From NCBI RefSeq assembly GCF_018309085.1, contig NZ_CP070502.1, forward strand, positions 1,302,001-1,366,000: a stretch of DNA of 64,000 nucleotides. The letters run 5' to 3'. This DNA is from Sporosarcina sp. Marseille-Q4063 (GTDB lineage: Bacteria; Bacillota; Bacilli; Bacillales_A; Planococcaceae). Below the pieces are notes generated by a model. That model saw only the letters and a list, made by a program, of their open reading frames with translations, did not search any database and had not been told where the DNA came from. This document shows positions 17,448 to 26,738 of this stretch, in pieces; position 1 is the stretch's first letter, and the number at the start of each line of letters is the position of its first letter. Both the position numbers and the translations under genes were made by a program.

Positions 17448-18921
17448 TCTTTTATTATTCCCAATCATTTTGCCGTTTTTCTTCGCGATTGTTTTACTCT
17501 TTTTTAGAGAGAATGTCCGAATGCAAAGGGTTGTCACTGTAATTGGTTTAGCTATTAGTTTCATCGCAGCACTTATGCTGCTGGCAAAAGTAAAGTCAGA
17601 TGGCGTTCAGGCGTTAACGCTTGGTAGTTGGCCTGCGCCATTCGGCATTACGATGGTTTCAGATATGATTTCAGTATTACTTGTAACAACTTCAATTTTA
17701 ATAACGTTTTTCGTCGTTATATACAGTTTCACGGCGATTGGTACGGAAAGAGAAAAATTCTATTACTATCCATCGATTCTTTTTATGTTAACAGGGGTTA
17801 ATGGTGCATTCACGACTGGTGATATTTTCAATATGTTCGTTTTCTTTGAAGTATTACTGATTGCTTCTTATGTGCTCATTGTACTTGGCGGCGAAAAAAA
17901 GCAACTACGTGAATCCATTAAATACGTACTCGTGAATGTTATTTCATCTGCATTATTCGTTGTCACGATCGCGTTATTATACTCTGTAGTCGGTACGGTA
18001 AATATGGCCGATATTGCGGTGAAGATTTCAGAGATTGGGCAACCTGGTATTGTTACCGTAATCGCGATTTTATTTCTACTCGTTTTCGGTATTAAAGGGG
18101 CATTGTTTCCACTTTACTTTTGGTTGCCAGGCTCTTATGCGGCACCGCCAATGCCGGTGTTAACACTTTTCGGTGCATTGCTTACAAAGGTCGGTATTTA
18201 TGCAATTACGCGTACATATACACTGTTCTTTATTCACGATATTGCAATTACACATGAGTTGCTGTTAGTATTGTCACTCATTACAATCGTTGCTGGATGT
18301 ATTGGCGCTTTGGCTTATTTTGACTTGAAACAAATTATGATTTACAACATTGTCATCACTGTTGGCGTCATTTTGTTCGGTGTAGCCCAAATGAATAAAG
18401 CTGGTATGGCAGGCGCTATGTTTTATTTAGTACATGACATGATCATCAAAGGCGCTTTGTTTCTTCTAATCGGCATCATCATTGCAATTACCGGAACATC
18501 GAATTTACGAAAAATGGGCGGATTAATGAAAACCTATCCTTCTTTGGGCTGGATGTATTTTATTGCTGCATTGGGACTTGCGGGGATTCCCCCACTAAGC
18601 GGATTTGTGGCGAAGCTTCTTATTGTTAAAGGCGCATTTGATGCCGGAAACGTTTGGGGTAGTATTATCATTCTTGCTTCTAGTTTAATTGTATTATTAT
18701 CTGTCATGCGGATTTTCATCTACGCATTTTGGGGTAAGCCTGTGGAAGTACCGGCAACAAAAAGTGGATCCTATCAAAAAATGATGATTCCTGCAGTTTT
18801 GTTGGTCGTCTTATCTATCGCTTATGGTGTCGGATCAGAGTGGCTCGTTCCCTATATGACAGATGCCGCGGATGTATTATTAAACCCGTCTATTTATATT
18901 GACGCGGTGTTAAAGGAGTAG
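17431..18921 (+). CDS. mrpD: Mrp Na+/H+ antiporter subunit D
   Basis: A 496-residue proton-channel-like subunit (about 14 helices) homologous to NuoM/NuoN. Conserved charged residues lie in MFVFFEVLLIASYVLI (Glu in helix 5) and in GIKGALFPLYFWLPGSYAAP (Lys). LVHDMIIKGALFLLIG contains the membrane His/Lys. The stop codon is followed directly by mrpE. Confidence 0.95.
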   Translation: MTNMINLLLFPIILPFFFAIVLLFFRENVRMQRVVTVIGLAISFIAALMLLAKVKSDGVQALTLGSWPAPFGITMVSDMISVLLVTTSILITFFVVIYSFTAIGTEREKFYYYPSILFMLTGVNGAFTTGDIFNMFVFFEVLLIASYVLIVLGGEKKQLRESIKYVLVNVISSALFVVTIALLYSVVGTVNMADIAVKISEIGQPGIVTVIAILFLLVFGIKGALFPLYFWLPGSYAAPPMPVLTLFGALLTKVGIYAITRTYTLFFIHDIAITHELLLVLSLITIVAGCIGALAYFDLKQIMIYNIVITVGVILFGVAQMNKAGMAGAMFYLVHDMIIKGALFLLIGIIIAITGTSNLRKMGGLMKTYPSLGWMYFIAALGLAGIPPLSGFVAKLLIVKGAFDAGNVWGSIIILASSLIVLLSVMRIFIYAFWGKPVEVPATKSGSYQKMMIPAVLLVVLSIAYGVGSEWLVPYMTDAADVLLNPSIYIDAVLKE

Positions 18922-19407
18922 ATGACGATGGCTTTCCAAATACTGTTGAACTTTTTCATCGCAATTGTCTGGATGTTCTTAAGCTCATCGGCGACGGCTA
19001 CCACATTCGTCATCGGCTATTTAATTGGGTTTATCCTCCTGCTTGTGATGAGAAGATTTTTTTCTGAACGACTTTATATTGATCGAGTTTGGGCAGCGAT
19101 TAAGCTAACAATCCTTTTCATAAAAGAGTTAACGCTATCCAACATTTCAGTTCTACTATTAGTCATTCGTCCAAAATTGAATATAAATCCTAGAATTTTT
19201 GCACTGCCGACAGAACTAGAACATGACTGGGAAATTACATTACTTTCAAGTCTAATTACGTTAACACCGGGAACTATTGTTGTACATGTTTCTGATGACC
19301 AAAGAGTGTTGTATGTTCATGCGATTGATGCAGATGATGTTGACGATGCAATTTACTCGATTAAAAATTCATTTGAAAAAGCGATTAAGGAGGTGAGCCG
19401 CCCATGA
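18922..19407 (+). CDS. mrpE: Mrp Na+/H+ antiporter subunit E
   Basis: A 161-residue subunit: membrane helices in the first 75 residues, then a cytoplasmic domain containing LLSSLITLTPGTIVVHVSDD, the usual MrpE signature. It begins right after the mrpD stop and overlaps mrpF by 4 nt. An internal ATG two codons on is an alternative start. Confidence 0.94.
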   Translation: MTMAFQILLNFFIAIVWMFLSSSATATTFVIGYLIGFILLLVMRRFFSERLYIDRVWAAIKLTILFIKELTLSNISVLLLVIRPKLNINPRIFALPTELEHDWEITLLSSLITLTPGTIVVHVSDDQRVLYVHAIDADDVDDAIYSIKNSFEKAIKEVSRP

Positions 19408-19685
19408 CAGCATTTATTTGGATATCATTGCTGATTGTCATTATATCGATGGTCGGCCTTCTATATCGTATCTTTCGGGGTCCTTCAGTTCCAGATCGGT
19501 TAGTTGCATTGGATGCAATTGGCGTTATGTTTATCTCAGCAACAGCCTTATTATCCGTATTATTTGAGACAGAACTGTTTCTTGATGTGATTTTACTGCT
19601 TGCGGTCTTGTCCTTTATCGGAACTGTTAGTTTCTCCAAATTCATCGAGAAAGGAGAGATAATCGAACGTGACCGTAATAGCTAA
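19404..19685 (+). CDS. mrpF: Mrp Na+/H+ antiporter subunit F
   Basis: A 93-residue three-helix subunit with [19 protein letters not shown], a clear MrpF/PhaF motif. ATGA overlap with mrpE and a 17-nt overlap with mrpG show tight coupling. Confidence 0.94.
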   Translation: MTAFIWISLLIVIISMVGLLYRIFRGPSVPDRLVALDAIGVMFISATALLSVLFETELFLDVILLLAVLSFIGTVSFSKFIEKGEIIERDRNS

Positions 19686-20040
19686 TACATTAATCATCAT
19701 TACGATCCTCGTAGGCCTAATTTTCACGGTTGTCACGGTAATCGGTGTCATACGTCTTCCCGATGTGTACACACGTGCTCATGCGGCTTCTAAGAGCGCT
19801 ACATTAGGTGTATTAAGTATACTTGTTGGCGTATTCTTTCACTTTTGGTTGAATGAAGGTCATTTTAGTGTAAAAATACTCCTTGGAATTCTCTTTTTAT
19901 TCATCACTGCGCCAATCGGTGGCCATTTGATGAGTAGAGCTGCTTATGTTTCCGGGGTGAAACCGACGGAGCTTACAGTAGGCGATGATCTTGCAGAAGT
20001 TGTTGAACAGGCAAAAAAGGAACAAGCGAATAAAAAGTAA
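19669..20040 (+). CDS. mrpG: Mrp Na+/H+ antiporter subunit G
   Basis: A 123-residue three-helix subunit with [19 protein letters not shown] and [16 protein letters not shown], typical of MrpG/PhaG. It starts with GTG inside mrpF, with AAAGGAGAG upstream. It is the last gene of a complete mrpABCDEFG set and is followed by a strong terminator. Confidence 0.94.
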   Translation: MTVIANTLIIITILVGLIFTVVTVIGVIRLPDVYTRAHAASKSATLGVLSILVGVFFHFWLNEGHFSVKILLGILFLFITAPIGGHLMSRAAYVSGVKPTELTVGDDLAEVVEQAKKEQANKK

Positions 20041-20043
20041 ACT

Positions 20044-20084
20044 AAAAACGCCTGGAAACCGGAGAACGGTTTCTAGGCGTTTTT
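20044..20084 (+). terminator. Terminator of the mrp operon
   Basis: AAAAACGCCT-GGAAACCG pairs with CGGTTTC-TAGGCGTTTTT across a 5-nt loop, ending in a T tract. The A tract on the other side lets it work for the converging small gene too. Confidence 0.9.
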
Positions 20085-20090
20085 AAATTA

Positions 20091-20333
20091 TTAAAACGGT
20101 CGATAATAGCCATATGGCGGATAACCATAGTACGGATATGGATACGGGGCATATGGGTAACGATAGTAAGGTGGATAGCCTCCGTCGAATCCATCAAACA
20201 ATAAGCCCCCTAAGAGACCACCAGCTAATCCACCAATAAAAGGTCCACCAAATCCATCAAAATCAAATCTGCGGTCATGTCTGCGATCAAATCTACGGTC
20301 AAATCTGCGATGATCATGAAATCTTCTAGTCAA
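20091..20333 (-). CDS. Small low-complexity protein: Arg/Phe/Asp repeats, glycine zipper, Tyr/Pro tail
   Basis: An 80-residue protein I cannot assign. Residues 1-26 are made of RRFD/RRHD-like units. Residues 29-46 are a Gly/Leu stretch (GGPFIGGLAGGLLGGLLF) like a glycine zipper. Residues 50-80 are Tyr/Pro repeats (PYPYPYYGYPPYGYY). TTG start at 20333 with GGGGGAGG 4-5 nt upstream, a strong ribosome site, argues that it is translated. Composition is like spore-surface or adhesive proteins, but that is a guess. It lies between the mrp terminator and pepA. Confidence 0.7.
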   Translation of the reverse strand: MTRRFHDHRRFDRRFDRRHDRRFDFDGFGGPFIGGLAGGLLGGLLFDGFDGGYPPYYRYPYAPYPYPYYGYPPYGYYRPF

Positions 20334-20396
20334 TATACCTCCCCCTTCTCACTTATCCTATTCTTACCGATTAGTGGGGAGGCTGACAAATGCCTA

Positions 20397-21908
20397 TCAG
20401 CTTTCGAAGTTAGAAGTCGCCATTCGCTCGACAACAGTCGCAAGCGTACGAACCATTACACCTGTAGCGCCTTTTGGTCCGAGGTCATGCGCTGCATCTG
20501 TACCCGATGTACCTGCGATATCCAAATGAATCCACGGCGTGTCACCGACGAATTCTCCGACGAATCCCCCGCCGAAAATCGCATGTCCGTCGCGCCCCGG
20601 CGAATTATTTAAATCAGCAACTTCGCTTTTGCGCAGACGTTTCTTGTCGCTTTCAGTCAACGGGAGCCTCCAGACAAATTCACCCGTTTCTGTTGCTGCG
20701 TGCATAAACTCTTCAAAGAACGCCTCATCGTTTGTAAGGGCTCCTGTCTTGTCCATACCTAATGCCACGATAACGCCGCCTGTGAGCGTCGCTACGTCGA
20801 TTAGATAGTCTGCACCAGATTGTTTAGCATAGGTAACCGCATCTGCTAGAACTAGACGGCCTTCCGCATCCGTATTTAATACTTCAATCGTTTTCCCGCT
20901 TAATGATGTGATAACATCATCTGGTTTAAATGCATCGCCGGACACCATATTATCGGTAGACGCAATGACTGCTATGACATTTTTTTCGGGACGTGTTTCC
21001 CCGATGATTTGCATCGCGCCGAGAACAGCAGCCGCTCCTCCCATATCGCCTTTCATGCCAACCATGCCATCTCGTGGCTTCAGCGAATAACCGCCGGTGT
21101 CATAGGTAATCCCTTTTCCGACGAGACCGACGACGTCTTCCCATGTATCGGTTGCAGCATATTTTAGAACAATGAGTTGAGGCTCTTCAACTGATCCTTT
21201 ATTTACCGCAAGAATCGCGCCCATTCCCTGCTCTTCCATTTCTTTTTTACCTAGCACTTCAATTTCGAAGTCATATTTTTCCGCAAGACGGCGAGCATGG
21301 TTTGCCATTTCAGTCGCTGTCAACATATTCGGCGGCATATTCACAAGTGTTCTTGCCTCATTTACCGCATCAGCATGTACGCTTCCTACTTCAAAAGCTG
21401 CCTTTAACTCGTCTTGATTTGAATCGGATAAAAATGAAATTGTTTCTAGTGAAACGTCGCGTTCATTGGAATCTGTTTTATAGTCAGCAAACTTGTACAT
21501 ACCAAGTCCAAGTCCTTCTGCGGCAATATAGGCAATATCTTCGTTCGTTATTTTTTCGTTTGTAAAAGGAGTCGGCCAAATTGCAACCGAGGAAGCTTTC
21601 ATGCTTGAGATTTCTTTACCGATTGTCGAAAACACTGTCCGCAGGCGATCTTCAGTTAGTTTATTTTTTGATCCAAGTCCGATAAACAAAATCCGTTTAT
21701 ATCCGCCATCGTTTAGTGCAGGCATTTTCATAACTTGTTTATAATCCGTTTTCACATCACCTGACTTTAACCATTCAGGCAAGCGGGTGTTGTAGGATGC
21801 AACGAATTCATCCCATCCAAGTGTATTTTCCGGATGTTCGGGTACACCAATTATAAGTACTTCGGTTTCGATTTTGTTAAAGTCTTGTTCGATTAGTTTA
21901 ATTTCCAT
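20397..21908 (-). CDS. pepA: Leucyl aminopeptidase, family M17
   Basis: A 503-residue cytoplasmic metallo-aminopeptidase removing N-terminal residues from peptides. C-terminal catalytic domain motifs are GKGITYDTGGYSLK (metal/catalytic Lys), MKGDMGGAAAVLGAM and the family signature NTDAEGRLVLADA, with the N-terminal macro-like domain in front. I start at ATG 21908, where AGGGGGA is well placed; an 11-residue upstream extension lacks a ribosome site. It is the B. subtilis yuiE counterpart, divergent from yuiD as in that genome. Confidence 0.95.
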   Translation of the reverse strand: MEIKLIEQDFNKIETEVLIIGVPEHPENTLGWDEFVASYNTRLPEWLKSGDVKTDYKQVMKMPALNDGGYKRILFIGLGSKNKLTEDRLRTVFSTIGKEISSMKASSVAIWPTPFTNEKITNEDIAYIAAEGLGLGMYKFADYKTDSNERDVSLETISFLSDSNQDELKAAFEVGSVHADAVNEARTLVNMPPNMLTATEMANHARRLAEKYDFEIEVLGKKEMEEQGMGAILAVNKGSVEEPQLIVLKYAATDTWEDVVGLVGKGITYDTGGYSLKPRDGMVGMKGDMGGAAAVLGAMQIIGETRPEKNVIAVIASTDNMVSGDAFKPDDVITSLSGKTIEVLNTDAEGRLVLADAVTYAKQSGADYLIDVATLTGGVIVALGMDKTGALTNDEAFFEEFMHAATETGEFVWRLPLTESDKKRLRKSEVADLNNSPGRDGHAIFGGGFVGEFVGDTPWIHLDIAGTSGTDAAHDLGPKGATGVMVRTLATVVERMATSNFES

Positions 21909-22057
21909 TAGAATCCCCCTAGTTTTTCTGTCAATTTTCATTATAGACTATAATTCCATTTCTATGAAATGAACATTCTCATTTTTATGATTACTGTAGT
22001 TCTGGTTTATGTGGTATACTAGCGATATTATTTTTTAGAAAAGAGATGTAAATTCAA

Positions 22058-22534
22058 ATGGCTATTTTCAATAACATTCCGCTTCTTGCGGCATTATTCG
22101 GCATTATTTTTGCGCAGCTAATTAAAATTCCCATAAAATTTTTAATCACACGAAAACTTGACTGGAAACTTATGACTTCTACTGGCGGGATGCCAAGCTC
22201 TCATTCTGCCGCGGTAACATCACTAACAACGGCAATTGCTTATGAAACGGGGATTGATTCGCCATTATTTGCAGTTTCGGCAATTTTCGCGGTCATCGTG
22301 ATGTTTGATGCAACTGGAATTCGTTTTCAGGCCGGACAACAAGCAATCATTATTAACCAAATGCGTGTTGACTTCCAAACTTTTGTACAAGAAGCGAAAG
22401 GCTGGCAGAAAAAAGATGGGGAACAAAAAATTCAGGAATTAAAAACATTGCTTGGACATAAGCCAAGTGAAGTTTTCGCTGGTGCTGTCACAGGGGTTTT
22501 AATTTCGATTATCATTTACACTTATTTTGTTTGA
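22058..22534 (+). CDS. yuiD: Divergent PAP2-family membrane protein YuiD
   Basis: A 158-residue membrane protein of the acid-phosphatase/vanadium-peroxidase-related (DUF212) family. The signature STGGMPSSHSAAVTSLTTAI (about 43-62) is the PSxSH-type segment, followed by RFQAGQQAIIIN. Function is unverified in the family. Hydrophobic segments are at the N-terminus, middle and C-terminus. Confidence 0.9.
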   Translation: MAIFNNIPLLAALFGIIFAQLIKIPIKFLITRKLDWKLMTSTGGMPSSHSAAVTSLTTAIAYETGIDSPLFAVSAIFAVIVMFDATGIRFQAGQQAIIINQMRVDFQTFVQEAKGWQKKDGEQKIQELKTLLGHKPSEVFAGAVTGVLISIIIYTYFV

Positions 22535-22540
22535 TATATT

Positions 22541-22582
22541 AAAAAACGAGGTTAAGCAATTATTTGCTTAACCTCGTTTTAT
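22541..22582. terminator. Bidirectional terminator between yuiD and yuiB
   Basis: AAAACGAGGTTAAGCAA pairs with TTGCTTAACCTCGTTTT across a 4-nt loop, with A and T tracts either side. Confidence 0.92.
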
Positions 22583-22592
22583 TTTGTACGAA

Positions 22593-22961
22593 TTAAAACA
22601 TTTGATACCCTTGCTTTCGGAGTAATTTCATGACAAATCCTGAGATAATTGCACCGACAAGACCACTTGCGAGTATGATAATGTCTGCTGTTTGAAGTGC
22701 CATAAATTTCACACCCAAAAGTTTAAATGCATACACTGGTTTCGTTATATATTCGTATATTTTCACTTCATCAATGATTAGAATAACGATAATCGGATAA
22801 ATAATCGCCATTAGCCATGTCATTCGAAGTAACATATTCAATAAAAATCCGATACCAAAAAAGATAACGATAAAAATAAGTACGGATAAGACAACATGAA
22901 CAAGTGAAATCGACCCCTGTGGCGAGGCTGCTGCAATTGCTAAAGCATTCATATGAGTCAT
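22593..22961 (-). CDS. yuiB: YuiB-like membrane protein
   Basis: A 122-residue protein with about three to four membrane helices (LVHVVLSVLIFIVIFFGIGF, then MAIIYPIIVILII, then IIILASGLVGAIISGF). It resembles YuiB of B. subtilis in length, hydrophobic pattern and gene position. Function unknown. GGAGG lies 8 nt before the ATG at 22961; an earlier ATG overlaps that ribosome site and is unlikely. Confidence 0.75.
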   Translation of the reverse strand: MTHMNALAIAAASPQGSISLVHVVLSVLIFIVIFFGIGFLLNMLLRMTWLMAIIYPIIVILIIDEVKIYEYITKPVYAFKLLGVKFMALQTADIIILASGLVGAIISGFVMKLLRKQGYQMF

Positions 22962-23093
22962 TAAGTTAACCTCCATTTTCCATTCATTATTTTACATGAA
23001 TTGATGGAAGCATTCAACAGAACGTCACTAGTTCGATAATTTGTCAGATTTACAATTAGGGCTGTGTGCGCGTTTAGCCCTTACTTCCTTGCA

Positions 23094-23136
23094 ACAAAAA
23101 AAGCATCTATGTCAAGTAAAACCCACATAGATGCTT
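23094..23136 (-). terminator. Terminator of yumB
   Basis: On the reverse strand AAGCATCTATGT, a 12-nt loop, ACATAGATGCTT and seven T residues. Confidence 0.88.
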
Positions 23137-23148
23137 GCAAACTTTTTA

Positions 23149-24360
23149 TTATAATAAGTTAAATTTACCTTTTTTAAGTGTTAAACCGACGCCGCCAATG
23201 AGGAATAGCGAGCGATTATCAACCACTTTCTTCATGAATGAAGCCTTTTTACCCGTCAATTTCTTGCCAAATGCGACACCAATCGCATCGTCACTTCCAA
23301 GTGAACAAATAGCACCTTTAATATCCGGTGTAAAATCTTCTGTTGGTTGTCCTTTTAAAAGTGCAATAATATTGTTGGCACACATATCTCCTTGTTGCAT
23401 CGCAATTTGTGCAGTTGGCGGATAAGGACGGTTGATTTCTTCGTTGATCATAAGTGCGCAGTCTCCTACGATAAATACGTCAGAATAACCCGGTGCGCGA
23501 AGATCTTTGTCTACTTTGACACGTGCACGCATATTTTCAATACCCGTTTCTTCGATTAGACGGTTACCGCGTACGCCTGCAGCCCATACAACTGTACCTG
23601 CTTTGATGAATTCAAACTCATCATCGCCTGTTTTGATTTTCACGCCTTCTTCAGTCGCTTCCACAACTGGCGTTCCGATTGAAAACTCGATGCCTTTTGA
23701 TTCAAGTTGGCTAACTGCATACTTGACAAGGTCATCGTCGAATCCTGGAAGAACCATTGGCGCTGCTTCAACGCAAAGTACGCGTACTTTATCATAAGGA
23801 ACATCATACTCTTTACAAAGCTCGGGCACTCGATTACCAAGTTCACCCAAGAATTCGATTCCCGTGAATCCAGCACCACCGACAATAATCGTTAGACGGC
23901 TATCATCTTTCTCTGTGTCTAGTGACCAAGTCGCGAATTGATATTCAATATGTTCACGGATATGACGAGCTGCTTTAACGTTAGCAATCGATAAAGCGTG
24001 TTTATCAAGTCCTGGAATACCGAATGTTTCGCCTTCGAAACCGAGTGAAATAACGAGGTAATCGTATGTATGTGTACCGACATTTGTCGTTACTACTTTT
24101 CCTTTAACATCGATTGCCTCAACGGTTGCTTGAACAAAATCAACATGAGTTGCAATAACATCTTTGATATCATAACGCACTTGTTCAGGAGATAGTGTCC
24201 CCGCAGATGCTTCATGCAACCAAGTAGATTCATAGTGATAATCATTTTTATTAATAAGCACAATGTTAGCTGCATTGGCTCCCAAAGATTTTTGTAAATT
24301 AACAACTGTTGATAAGCCGCCGTAACCTGCACCTAACACTAATATTGTCGGTCTTTTCAC
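23149..24360 (-). CDS. yumB: Type II NADH dehydrogenase-like FAD protein YumB
   Basis: A 403-residue single-subunit NADH:quinone oxidoreductase-like flavoprotein that passes electrons from NADH to quinone without pumping protons. Two dinucleotide folds show: FAD site [17 protein letters not shown] (5-21) and NADH site [18 protein letters not shown] (about 162-179), then [10 protein letters not shown] near the C-terminal flavin-binding region. A C-terminal amphipathic segment ([11 protein letters not shown]) could touch the membrane. GTG start with AAAAGGTGG upstream. A second, shorter paralog (yutJ) lies 2.4 kb away. Confidence 0.9.
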   Translation of the reverse strand: MKRPTILVLGAGYGGLSTVVNLQKSLGANAANIVLINKNDYHYESTWLHEASAGTLSPEQVRYDIKDVIATHVDFVQATVEAIDVKGKVVTTNVGTHTYDYLVISLGFEGETFGIPGLDKHALSIANVKAARHIREHIEYQFATWSLDTEKDDSRLTIIVGGAGFTGIEFLGELGNRVPELCKEYDVPYDKVRVLCVEAAPMVLPGFDDDLVKYAVSQLESKGIEFSIGTPVVEATEEGVKIKTGDDEFEFIKAGTVVWAAGVRGNRLIEETGIENMRARVKVDKDLRAPGYSDVFIVGDCALMINEEINRPYPPTAQIAMQQGDMCANNIIALLKGQPTEDFTPDIKGAICSLGSDDAIGVAFGKKLTGKKASFMKKVVDNRSLFLIGGVGLTLKKGKFNLL

Positions 24361-24668
24361 GAAGATCGAACCACCTTTTAATTTTTTATTTTACTCAGAA
24401 CAGGTGAAATAGGCGGAACTAACAATAATTCCGCAATAAATTTACTCATTCCGAGTTGCCGTTATAAATTCAACAAACTTACTCTCTCCTATATTAGCCC
24501 TTTTGGGAGGGTATTTCAATACTATAGTTGAATTAGGAAAGGTTTGAAAATACTGAATAAGTAGTAGTTTTGAAAGGAAGGCAAAAACGGACCCTCCTAA
24601 TTGGTGTTTTAGGAGGGTGACTTATTAGTATTCCGCTTCGGATTTAATGATGCCGAGGCATAATTGTT
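24361..24668. other. 308-bp gene-free stretch between yumB and yutM
   Basis: It holds the yumB leader at the left and the yutM terminator at the right. A short inverted repeat GCGGAA-N10-TTCCGC is near 24413-24434. I see no RNA gene or conserved small frame, and no good match to a Rex site. Confidence 0.6.
24582..24617 (-). terminator. Terminator of yutM
   Basis: CCCTCCTAA (24592-24600) pairs with TTAGGAGGG (24609-24617). On the reverse strand the stem is followed by TCCGTTTTTG. Confidence 0.7.
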
Positions 24669-25031
24669 TTAACAATCAGCCGGTGCTCCGACCTTTGTTG
24701 CCGTTCTGAATGAAGTTCCGCAACCGCATGATAATATGGCGTTTGGATTATTAATCGTAAATCCGCCCCCCATAAGGGATTCTTTGTAATCAATTTGTGT
24801 ACCTTTTAATATGTCTACGTCGTCATTTGCAACAATCATTTCGATGTCATGCTGCGTCAATAACTGATCTTTTTCGGTCAATTCTTTTTCAAAACCTAAA
24901 CCATAAGTGAGTCCGCTACACCCACCGCCGTTAATAGCAACACGGAGGTATGAACCTTCTTCCCCATTATGACGCATCATTTCTTTAACGCGGTATGCTG
25001 CCGCTTCTGATAGTTCGACTAATTGAGTCAT
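24669..25031 (-). CDS. yutM: A-type Fe-S carrier, HesB/IscA family
   Basis: A 120-residue A-type carrier that receives Fe-S clusters and delivers them to target proteins. The three cluster cysteines are Cys38 (GGGCSGLTYG), Cys102 and Cys104 (SCGCGTSF). An additional Cys at position 120 ends the protein. It sits close to the NifU-domain gene yutI and upstream of lipA (a radical-SAM Fe-S enzyme), and in the same window as the suf operon. Confidence 0.93.
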   Translation of the reverse strand: MTQLVELSEAAAYRVKEMMRHNGEEGSYLRVAINGGGCSGLTYGLGFEKELTEKDQLLTQHDIEMIVANDDVDILKGTQIDYKESLMGGGFTINNPNAILSCGCGTSFRTATKVGAPADC

Positions 25032-25166
25032 TTACGTTCACCTTCCCTATCCTTTACATCTATTGTAGCAATCTTTTGGCATTCTATGCAATCAAAAATA
25101 CTCGTTTTTACTGTCGGTTAAGTTATAATGAGGTTGGAGCGTTACTAATGTAAACATTTTGACAAC

Positions 25167-25196
25167 CAAAAAAAAGGCCCATATCAGGCCTTTTTG
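25167..25196. terminator. Terminator of yutI
   Basis: AAAAAGGCC (25171-25179) pairs with GGCCTTTTT (25187-25195). A tract on the left gives U residues for the reverse strand. Confidence 0.8.
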
Positions 25197-25214
25197 ATGG
25201 AATCTCGAATCAAA

Positions 25215-25451
25215 TTAAAATACTTGTTCTACTTCTACTACACCTGGAACTTCTTCAAGAAGTGCGCGCTCAATGCCCGCTTTCAGTGTAATTGTAGAGC
25301 TTGGGCATGTGCCGCAAGCACCGAGAAGTCGAAGTTTTACGATACCATTCTCAACATCGACTAGCTCACAGTCTCCTCCGTCGCGAAGAAGAAATGGGCG
25401 TAATTTATTTAGAACTTCTTGTACTGGTTCTGTTAATGCTGCATCAGTCAT
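25215..25451 (-). CDS. yutI: NifU C-terminal-domain Fe-S scaffold/carrier
   Basis: A 78-residue Nfu-type protein. The conserved core is [19 protein letters not shown] followed by the CxxC motif [18 protein letters not shown], which binds a [4Fe-4S] cluster between two monomers. I begin at ATG 25451, preceded by AAGGAAAGGGG; a 20-residue upstream extension has no homologous content. Divergent from yuzD. Confidence 0.92.
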   Translation of the reverse strand: MTDAALTEPVQEVLNKLRPFLLRDGGDCELVDVENGIVKLRLLGACGTCPSSTITLKAGIERALLEEVPGVVEVEQVF

Positions 25452-25537
25452 TTGATTTCGTCCCCTTTCCTTATAATAATCATTATAAACTGGAAAGCAG
25501 AAAAAATCCATCTTTGAATTCGAAAGGAGTCATTTTA

Positions 25538-25867
25538 TTGAAAAATAATAATGTAGTCATCGAAGTTTATGGTGCAGATGTAATCTGCGCGAGCTGTGTC
25601 AATGCCCCGTCCGCTAAGGATACGCATGAATGGTTGGAGGCAGCGATTGGTCGAAAATATCCGGAACAAACAATCAACATCGAGTATATCGATATTGATT
25701 CTACAATTGAGAATGCGCGTCAAAATGAAATTGCAGAGAAAGTTCGCAATGACGAATATTTTTATCCACTTGTGATGATCAACGATGAAATGATCGGCGA
25801 AGGCCATATCCAATTGAAGCCTGTTTTTAATGCGCTTGAAAAGTTTGGATTTGAGGCTGGTAATTAA
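25538..25867 (+). CDS. yuzD: YuzD (DUF1462) thioredoxin-fold-like protein
   Basis: A 109-residue protein beginning at TTG 25538 with AAAGGAG 8 nt upstream; a longer in-frame reading starting inside yutI is not credible. It has a CxxC near the start (ADVICASCVNAPS) and an acidic central part, matching the YuzD family known from a structure with a thioredoxin-like fold. Role unknown; divergent pairing with the Nfu gene is as in B. subtilis. Confidence 0.88.
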   Translation: MKNNNVVIEVYGADVICASCVNAPSAKDTHEWLEAAIGRKYPEQTINIEYIDIDSTIENARQNEIAEKVRNDEYFYPLVMINDEMIGEGHIQLKPVFNALEKFGFEAGN

Positions 25868-25995
25868 GAAAGTCATTGGGCTTACTTTTTGTGTGCTACT
25901 GAAAAAGTCTTCTAGTCTGCGAGATAGGTTGTAACTGGGAGTTTTGAATAAATGTGGTTAAAGTTGCTACTATCTTGATTATGATTTATTGCACC

Positions 25996-26128
25996 GTCGT
26001 TCGCTTTCCTGCGGGCGAGCGCGGAAGCGGAAAGATAAAGTTCAATCTTTCCCTGCCGCTTCCCTCGCTACGCTCAGTCCAGGGTCTTTTCTGTCTCGCT
26101 AATTCCGCGGGAGTCTCACGACTGCGCA
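25996..26128 (-). repeat. GC-rich intergenic repeat, copy 1 (reverse orientation)
   Basis: GC-rich non-coding stretch with an internal hairpin: GGAAGCGG (26023-26030) pairs with CCGCTTCC (26056-26063), and AAAGAT with ATCTTT inside. The right end contains ATTCCGCGGGAGTC (26102-26115), the exact reverse complement of 26505-26518 in copy 2. No transposase is present. Confidence 0.65.
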
Positions 26129-26488
26129 CTAAATCAGTGTGTAGTGATATATAAGATTCTTTCTTTATACAATTGCAGTAACTTGAAGTGGGTAAATCAC
26201 CTAGGCTAATTTATTCTGGCGTTTCATTTGTTAGAGTGTGCTAGTTTCTAGGTCTTGGATAATTAGTAAGTTTCCAATTAAAGTCTATCAGAGATATGAT
26301 ACTTGATAATTTGTTGACGTTTCTTAAGTTGGAACTATCTAGCTAGATTTAGTTACTAACAATTTTTAAATTAGTGTTCTTAAAAGATAGTGTATCTAAT
26401 TTTTTATCAGACGCAATAAGTGCATATGATTATTCACATTCTAAAGTGGGCACTGAATAACATTCTATATACAGTGAAATGAGTTGAT
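26129..26488. other. AT-rich gene-free spacer between two inverted repeats
   Basis: About 360 bp with no open frame, ribosome site or recognisable RNA. It is flanked by oppositely oriented copies of the same GC-rich repeat. Confidence 0.6.
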
Positions 26489-26600
26489 TGGAGTGTAGGG
26501 CGGCGACTCCCGCGGAATCAGCGGAACAGGCGAGACCCCGCAGGCGACCGAGGAGGCTCGCCGTCCGCCCACAGGAATGCGCCGCCCGAAACGCAAATCA
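26489..26600 (+). repeat. GC-rich intergenic repeat, copy 2
   Basis: Contains GGCGGCGACTCCCGCGG, GAGACCCCGCAGGCGACCGA and GGAGGCTCGCCGTCCGCCC. This resembles a dispersed repeat that I recall from Bacillus/Sporosarcina-type genomes. It is the inverted partner of copy 1. Confidence 0.65.
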
Positions 26601-26670
26601 ATGGTTCATATACTAAATACTTCTTGAATTATGGATTGTTCAAGTAAAGTGTTTCAACATTATAAGTAAC

Positions 26671-26719
26671 AAAAAAAAAGTATGGAGTGGGACTTGTTGA
26701 GATAATCCCATCCATACTT
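26671..26719 (-). terminator. Terminator of yutJ
   Basis: Reverse strand: AAGTATGGATGGGA pairs imperfectly with TCCCACTCCATACTT, then nine T residues. Confidence 0.85.
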
Positions 26720-26738
26720 GTTGTTCATTCTACTTTTG

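Noticed and set aside
24361..24668. A Rex operator controlling yumB
   Set aside because: No convincing TTGTGAAA-type palindrome found in the leader; only a GCGGAA/TTCCGC short repeat.
25301..25537. An N-terminal extension of yuzD reaching into yutI
   Set aside because: It is antisense to the Nfu gene; a TTG with an ideal AAAGGAG site gives the normal family length.
25996..26600. An insertion sequence or integron-like element
   Set aside because: No transposase or integrase frame and no evident target duplication; only repeat sequence.
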